Below are positions 59,903 through 64,000 of a stretch of 64,000 bases of DNA, piece by piece (the stretch's first letter is position 1; each line of letters starts with the position of its first letter). The DNA is from Kitasatospora sp. MAP5-34 (GTDB taxonomy: Bacteria; Actinomycetota; Actinomycetes; Streptomycetales; Streptomycetaceae). Under the pieces are notes generated by a model. The model was given only the letters and a program-made list of their open reading frames with translations, was not told the DNA's origin and ran no database searches. The stretch spans positions 62,001-126,000 of the forward strand of contig NZ_JARXZC010000012.1 in assembly GCF_029894335.1 (NCBI RefSeq), written 5' to 3'. The position numbers and the translations under genes were made by a program.

Positions 59903-61225
59903 ATGACCGTGACGGCCCGCCGAACGGTCGAATCCCCCGAGTCCGAGGGGTCCCCCACCCGCGTTGGCTACGGTGCGCTACTCCGCACCCCCGGCGCCTG
60001 GACGTTCCTGGTCCCCGCCCTCGCGGCGCGGCTCCCGTACGCGATGCTCAGCCTGGGCATCGTGCTGCTGATCCTGGACACCAACGGCTCGTACGGCACC
60101 GCCGGTACGGTCGCGGCGGTCTCCGCCGTCGCGCAGGCGTTCGTCGGCCCGCAGACCGGGCGGCTCGCCGACCGGTTCGGGCAGGCCGCCGTGCTGGTGC
60201 CCAGCGTCGTCGTGCACGCGCTCTCGGTCGGCGCCCTGATCGCGCTGGCCCTCGGGCACGCGCCGGTCTGGACGCTGTTCCTGGCCGCCGCGCCCGCCGG
60301 GGCGAGCGTGCCGCAGATCGGCGCCATGGTCCGGTCCCGCTGGGTCGGCAAGCTGTCCGGTGACTCGCCGGACGCCTCGCCGCAGAAGCTGAACACCGCC
60401 TTCGCCTTCGAGTCGGTCACCGACGAGTTCACCTTCGTGGTCGGGCCGGTGCTCGCCACCGCCATCGCGACCGGCATCGCGCCCGCCGCCGGACTGATCG
60501 CCGAGGCCGCGCTGACCGTGGTCGGCGGGCTGGCCTTCGCCGCGCAGCGCCGTACCGCCCCCGCCCGGCACCCGCACGTCCCCGGCGCCCGCCGGGCGTC
60601 CGCGCTCGCCTCCCCCGGCGTCCGGCTGCTGGCCGCCTCGTTCCTGGGCGTCGGCACGGTCTTCGGGGCCATGCAGGTCTCCGTCACGGCCTTCGCCAAG
60701 GCGGCGGGCCAGCCCGGCGCCAACGGCCTGGTCTACGGGATCTTCGCGGGCGGCAGCATGCTGGCCGGAGTGCTCTACGGCATGGTCGCCTGGCGGCGCC
60801 CGGCCCGGCAGCGGATGCTGGGCAGCTACGCGCTGCTGGTGCTGGGCTGCTCCACGCTGTGGGCGATGCCCAACCTGACCGCGCTCGCGGTCGCCGGGCT
60901 GGTCTGCGGACTCGCCATCGCGCCGACGCTGATCACCGGCTACACGCTGGTCGAGACGCTGGTCGCGGACGGCGCCAAGACCGAGGCCTTCACCTGGCTG
61001 ACCGGTGCGATCGGGCTCGGCCTGGCCGCCGGGTCCACCGTCGCCGGACAGCTGATCGACGGCTACGGCACCTCGGCCGGGTTCGTCGTCCCGGTGGCCG
61101 GGGCCGGGCTGGGCCTGATCGCCCTGGTGTCGCTGCGGCGGCTGCTGGTCCCGCCGAGCACGCCCAGCCGGACCGTCGCGCGCAGCACCGTCCAGGCGCA
61201 GCTGGTGGGGGCTTCCAAGGGCTGA
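59903..61225 (+). CDS. MFS transporter, 12 helices
   Basis: The 440-aa protein has about twelve hydrophobic helices with the MFS loop GRLADRFGQAAVL (about residue 83). Its opening LLRTPGAWTFLVPALAARLP resembles actinomycete MFS exporters of unknown substrate. A conserved-looking segment is FAFESVTDEFTFVVGPVLAT. The ATG at 59903 follows GGAAGG closely. It stands alone between the antiporter and the FmdB gene; no resistance or pathway genes are nearby. Confidence 0.82.
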   Translation: MTVTARRTVESPESEGSPTRVGYGALLRTPGAWTFLVPALAARLPYAMLSLGIVLLILDTNGSYGTAGTVAAVSAVAQAFVGPQTGRLADRFGQAAVLVPSVVVHALSVGALIALALGHAPVWTLFLAAAPAGASVPQIGAMVRSRWVGKLSGDSPDASPQKLNTAFAFESVTDEFTFVVGPVLATAIATGIAPAAGLIAEAALTVVGGLAFAAQRRTAPARHPHVPGARRASALASPGVRLLAASFLGVGTVFGAMQVSVTAFAKAAGQPGANGLVYGIFAGGSMLAGVLYGMVAWRRPARQRMLGSYALLVLGCSTLWAMPNLTALAVAGLVCGLAIAPTLITGYTLVETLVADGAKTEAFTWLTGAIGLGLAAGSTVAGQLIDGYGTSAGFVVPVAGAGLGLIALVSLRRLLVPPSTPSRTVARSTVQAQLVGASKG

Positions 61226-61343
61226 CACCCGGAGCCGCCGGGGCACGCCGGGGACGCGTCGGGGGGCCGCCGGGGGCACCTCGGGGCACGTCACACCTGG
61301 GGCGCTGGACTGATCCAGCGGAATGCCGCATCATTGACCGTCG

Positions 61344-61370
61344 TTAGCACTCATCAGGCGAGAGTGCCAG
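61344..61370 (+). promoter_or_regulatory. CIRCE element (HrcA operator)
   Basis: TTAGCACTC, nine bases, then GAGTGCCAG matches the CIRCE inverted repeat TTAGCACTC-N9-GAGTGCTAA at 16 of 18 arm positions with the exact spacer. A TTGACC -35 hexamer lies just upstream at 61334-61339. HrcA should repress the FmdB-type gene starting 24 bases downstream. Confidence 0.75.
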
Positions 61371-61393
61371 GGGGAAGTGCAGGAGGAAGACAA

Positions 61394-61711
61394 GTGCCCA
61401 CGTACCAGTACCAGTGCACCGAGTGTGGGAACGGCCTGGAGGCGGTGCAGAAGTTCACCGACGACGCGCTGACCACGTGCCCCGAGTGCCAGGGACGGCT
61501 CCGCAAGATTTTCTCGGCCGTGGGTGTGGTGTTCAAGGGCTCGGGCTTCTACCGGACCGACAGCCGCTCCTCTTCGACCAGCTCGGTGACCGGTTCGGGG
61601 TCGTCGTCGGGGTCCTCCTCGTCGACGTCCACCGCCGCACCGGCGGCGGCCACCGCCTCCGCGTCCACCAGCACCTCCACGGGCAGCAGCAGCGCCGGCT
61701 CGGCGAGCTGA
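61394..61711 (+). CDS. FmdB-type zinc-ribbon protein
   Basis: The 105-aa protein begins PTYQYQCTECGNGLEAVQKF and continues CPECQGRLRKIFSAVGVVFK, the FmdB/CxxC-CxxC zinc-ribbon motif, then GSGFYRTDSR. The C-terminal 45 residues are a Ser/Thr/Ala-only tail. FmdB-type proteins are proposed regulators, with little direct evidence. The GTG at 61394 has AGGAGG seven bases upstream. The CIRCE element upstream suggests heat-shock control. Confidence 0.87.
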   Translation: MPTYQYQCTECGNGLEAVQKFTDDALTTCPECQGRLRKIFSAVGVVFKGSGFYRTDSRSSSTSSVTGSGSSSGSSSSTSTAAPAAATASASTSTSTGSSSAGSAS

Positions 61712-61736
61712 CACCTCGGCCTTACGCGTACCCCTC

Positions 61737-61774
61737 GGCCTGGCGCCGTCGCGATCTCGCGGCGGCGTCAGGCC
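61737..61774 (+). terminator. Hairpin downstream of the FmdB-type gene
   Basis: Seventeen-base arms (61737-61753, 61758-61774) pair at 15 positions around an ATCT loop, 26 bases after the stop codon. Confidence 0.65.
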
Positions 61775-61869
61775 GTTCGGCGTTGCGGTGCCCGGTGCTG
61801 CGCCTATCGGGTCGGCGCCGTTGTCGGCGTCGTGGTGCCCGGTGTGGTCCCTCTTGTGGGTGACCAAAG

Positions 61870-61896
61870 TTATCCACAACCCCGTGGTTGTCCACA
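61870..61896 (+). promoter_or_regulatory. Pair of DnaA-box-like sequences
   Basis: TTATCCACA (61870-61878) and TTGTCCACA (61888-61896) lie in the same orientation with nine bases between. The second is the Streptomyces DnaA-box consensus and the first is the E. coli consensus. They are in the gap before the gene at 61985. A titration or regulatory role is possible; this is not an origin. Confidence 0.4.
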
Positions 61897-61984
61897 GGGA
61901 ATGGCGGGTTGATTCCCGGTTCCGGGCTGTGGGCGCACTCTGATCTCGCGAACTTCGTTCCGAGTCCGAGGCGGTGTCCCACCC

Positions 61985-62347
61985 ATGAGCACGCAGCTGG
62001 AGCCCCTGCTCCCCCGTCTTCCCCGTCCGCACCCGTCGCCGCCCGCCCGGGCGACCGTGCCCGCCTTCGCGCCCGCCGTGCCGCCCCGGCGGGCCGTCCC
62101 CGCCTTCGCGCCGATCCGGCGCGGTTCGGGTGGACGGCACCGGCTCCGGCAGGCCGTCCGGCACCGGCCCGGGGTGCTGGCCGCCGGGCTGCTGGCCACC
62201 GCCACCGCACTCACCGCCGGGCCGTTGAGGCCCGGCCCACCGCCACCCACCGCCACCTCGGCCGCAGCGGGGGTGTCCGGCGCACCGGGCACAGCACCCC
62301 GCTGCCCCGGGCCCACGTCAACCGAGCGGCGACAGCTCCACCCGTGA
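61985..62347 (+). CDS. Short hypothetical protein, possibly a truncated SAF/CpaB-type protein
   Basis: The 120-aa frame has a Pro/Arg-rich N-terminus, one hydrophobic stretch (PGVLAAGLLATATALTAGPL, about residues 62-81) and a low-complexity end. In related genomes I recall a longer SAF-domain secreted protein with such a start next to mscL. Here the frame ends before any SAF domain, so it may be a decayed copy. The ATG at 61985 is the only start; the frame could also be spurious. It ends 30 bp before mscL. Confidence 0.35.
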   Translation: MSTQLEPLLPRLPRPHPSPPARATVPAFAPAVPPRRAVPAFAPIRRGSGGRHRLRQAVRHRPGVLAAGLLATATALTAGPLRPGPPPPTATSAAAGVSGAPGTAPRCPGPTSTERRQLHP

Positions 62348-62377
62348 CCTCGCCCGGCCGGCGGCGTTCAGCGCGGC

Positions 62378-62827
62378 ATGAAGGGCTTCAAGGAATTCCT
62401 GCTCCGCGGCAATGTCATCGACCTCGCCGTCGCCGTGGTCATCGGTGCGGCGTTCACCAACATCGTCAACGCCTTCGTCAAAGGCGTCATCAACCCCGTC
62501 GTCGGCCTGCTCGGGAGTGAGGACCTGGCGTCGTACTCCACCTGCGTCAAGGGCCCCTGCTTCATGGACGAGACGGGCAGCGTCACCGCCGGCGTCTACC
62601 TCCAGTGGGGGTCTGTCCTCAGCGCCGCCCTGCAGTTCGTGATCACGGCCGCTGTCGTCTACTTCGCCGTCGTCGTCCCCGCGAAGCGCGTCATCGCCTA
62701 CCGCCGACGGCTGCCCCCGGAGGTGGCGGTACGGGAGGCGGCTGTCCCGGAGGCCGCTGTCCCGGAAGAAGCCAAGGAGGTCGCCCTGCTCACCGAGATC
62801 CGCGACGTGCTGGTCCGCCAGCGCTGA
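62378..62827 (+). CDS. mscL: Large-conductance mechanosensitive channel
   Basis: The 149-aa protein has MKGFKEFLLRGNVIDLAVAV at the N-terminus, the first helix with AVVIGAAFTNIVNAFVKGVI, a periplasmic loop with two Cys (STCVKGPC), the second helix and a C-terminal amphipathic helix (EVALLTEIRDVLVRQ). The homopentamer opens on membrane tension and releases solutes in hypo-osmotic shock. The loop is typical of actinomycete forms. The ATG at 62378 is clear, although its ribosome site is weak. Confidence 0.95.
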   Translation: MKGFKEFLLRGNVIDLAVAVVIGAAFTNIVNAFVKGVINPVVGLLGSEDLASYSTCVKGPCFMDETGSVTAGVYLQWGSVLSAALQFVITAAVVYFAVVVPAKRVIAYRRRLPPEVAVREAAVPEAAVPEEAKEVALLTEIRDVLVRQR

Positions 62828-62860
62828 CGCCGCCACCCTCGATCGTCCCGCTCACCCCGC

Positions 62861-63076
62861 TCACCCGTGGTGCGGCGGTCGCTGGCTCACGTACCAGTCC
62901 AGTCCGCGCCCACCGCCACCGCCCGAACCCGGACGCTCGCCCCAGCCGCTGTCCGTGTCGTCGCTGGTCTGCCGGTCCAGCGGGTCGGCAAAGATCAGCT
63001 TCGCCTTCTGCTCCGGCTGCTGACCCTGCTGCTCGGTCTTCTCTGTCTGCTGCTCGCCCATGTCCTGCTCGCCCAT
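62861..63076 (-). CDS. Small conserved acidic actinomycete protein
   Basis: The 71-aa protein is rich in Gln, Glu, Asp and Gly, without a membrane helix. The segment AKLIFADPLDRQTSDDTDSG is followed by WGERPGSGGGG and ends LDWYVSQRPPHHG. I recognise this as a small conserved Streptomyces protein of unknown function. The ATG at 63076 has GGAGG about ten bases upstream. It converges on mscL. Confidence 0.7.
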   Translation of the reverse strand: MGEQDMGEQQTEKTEQQGQQPEQKAKLIFADPLDRQTSDDTDSGWGERPGSGGGGGRGLDWYVSQRPPHHG

Positions 63077-63132
63077 CTGCCCTGCTCCTCCGTCCACCGA
63101 CACATCCCCTCCAGCGTAGGCCCGCACAACAG

Positions 63133-63169
63133 CGGACCCCGGTACGGGCGATCGCCGTACCGAGGTCCG
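63133..63169 (-). terminator. Hairpin downstream of the hrdD-like gene
   Basis: Fifteen-base arms (63133-63147, 63155-63169) pair at 14 positions around a 7-base loop. It starts 41 bases after the sigma factor stop codon. Confidence 0.75.
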
Positions 63170-63210
63170 TGCGGGGCCGTGCTGGGCATGCAGGCCGTGC
63201 GAGCCGTGCG

Positions 63211-64000
63211 TCAGGCGGCCTCGAAGCCCGCGTGGTCCGCGATCTTCTTCAGCTCGGCCAAGGCGTGCTTCTCGATCTGCCGGATCCGCTCCCGGGTGAG
63301 ACCGTGCTGCTTGCCGACCTCCGTCAGCGTGCGCTCGCGGCCGTCCTCCATCCCGTAGCGGGACCGGATGATCGAGGCCGTCCGGTCGTCCAGGCGGCCG
63401 ATCAGGTCGTCGAGTTCCTCACGGCGGAGCATGACCATCACGGCGTCCTCCGGGGACGTCGCACCGGTGTCCTCTACCAGGTCACCGAACTGCGTCTCGC
63501 CCTCGTCGTCCACCGACATGTTGAGGCTGACCGGATCACGGGCCCAGTCCAGCACGTCCTTGACCCGCTGCTCGGTGGTGTCCAGCTCCGCCGCGACCTC
63601 GGCGGGGTCGGGCTCACGCCCCAGCTCCTTCGCCTTCTCGCGCTGCACCCTACGGATCCGCCCGAGCTCCTCGACCAGGTGCACGGGCAGCCGGATGGTG
63701 CGCGACTGGTCGGCTATCGACCGTGTGATCGCCTGCCGGATCCACCACGTCGCGTACGTGGAGAACTTGAAGCCCTTCGCGTAGTCGAACTTCTCGACCG
63801 CGCGGACCAGACCGGCGTTGCCCTCCTGGATCAGGTCGAGCAGCGGCAGGCCGCTGCGCGGGTAGCGCCGGGCCACCGCGACCACCAGCCGGAGATTGGA
63901 GCGGATGAAGACGTCCTTGGCCCGCTCCGCGTCCTCGGCTATGACCTCCAGCTCCTCCCGCTTCGAACCTTTGGGCAGCGTGCCCTCCGCCAGCAGGTGC
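63211..64000 (-). CDS. hrdD: Group 2 (HrdD-like) sigma-70 factor, 3' part
   Basis: The 263 residues inside the window cover the end of region 1.2, region 2 ([40 protein letters not shown]), region 3 ([20 protein letters not shown]) and region 4 ([34 protein letters not shown]). This is the RpoD/HrdB class. The divergent region 3.2 and C-terminal HAGFEAA fit HrdD better than the essential HrdB, but the assignment is tentative. Region 1.1 and the start lie beyond base 64000. Confidence 0.85.
   Translation of the reverse strand, partial: HLLAEGTLPKGSKREELEVIAEDAERAKDVFIRSNLRLVVAVARRYPRSGLPLLDLIQEGNAGLVRAVEKFDYAKGFKFSTYATWWIRQAITRSIADQSRTIRLPVHLVEELGRIRRVQREKAKELGREPDPAEVAAELDTTEQRVKDVLDWARDPVSLNMSVDDEGETQFGDLVEDTGATSPEDAVMVMLRREELDDLIGRLDDRTASIIRSRYGMEDGRERTLTEVGKQHGLTRERIRQIEKHALAELKKIADHAGFEAA

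Overview
The window is high-GC actinomycete chromosome (about 70-74% G+C, GTG and TTG starts, 4-base ATGA/GTGA overlaps, a gephyrin-like Glp/SepX division locus and an HrdD-type sigma factor). Gene content and order point to Streptomyces or, somewhat more likely, the related genus Kitasatospora. It is mostly conserved chromosomal core with an accessory island at about 33-48 kb. No rRNA, CRISPR array, prophage or biosynthetic gene cluster was seen. Three tRNA genes lie on the minus strand: Gln(TTG), Thr(GGT) and Ala(CGC).

Layout. 0-3.2 kb: start of glmU, tRNA-Gln, a fatty-acid desaturase with an operator array and a TetR gene, then a MarR gene. 3.3-8.6 kb: an orphan LuxR-type response regulator, the Leloir operon galT-galE-galK (split by a 219-bp MITE-like element that appears to have rebuilt the galK ribosome site), and a second response regulator that lacks the phosphoacceptor Asp. 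8.7-11.5 kb: tRNA-Thr, a divergent HxlR regulator/flavodoxin-like reductase pair around a palindromic operator, and an MHS-family transporter. 11.7-20.2 kb: ABC-F ATPase, ispE-rsmA, a lower-GC Uma2-type nuclease gene where rpfB usually sits, tatD-metG, a zinc-ribbon protein and rsmI.

20.3-34.9 kb is a cell-surface block: protein O-mannosyltransferase, an NTF2/transpeptidase penicillin-binding protein, a Tat lipoprotein, three polytopic proteins including two DUF2079 paralogues, a SEDS/class B PBP pair and an ABC transporter pair. 35-46 kb is the most accessory part: a leaderless VWA operon, then two large secreted beta-helix/PKD/PTRxLDTR-repeat proteins (the second frameshifted). These two bracket a two-gene membrane operon, and diverged inverted repeats and gene remnants lie around the second one. 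46-48 kb: an ECF sigma factor/membrane partner pair with a Crp-like site, a frameshifted remnant and tRNA-Ala.

48.2-53.3 kb: galU, moeA/glp, moaC, mog, rimJ and sepX, a conserved locus joining molybdenum-cofactor enzymes to division proteins. 53.4-64 kb: a degenerate GGDEF protein, 5-formyltetrahydrofolate cyclo-ligase, a penicillin-acylase-family hydrolase, an RCK_C cation/proton antiporter with a switch-like leader, an MFS transporter, an FmdB-type protein under a CIRCE element, mscL, a small conserved protein and the 3' part of an hrdD-like sigma gene.
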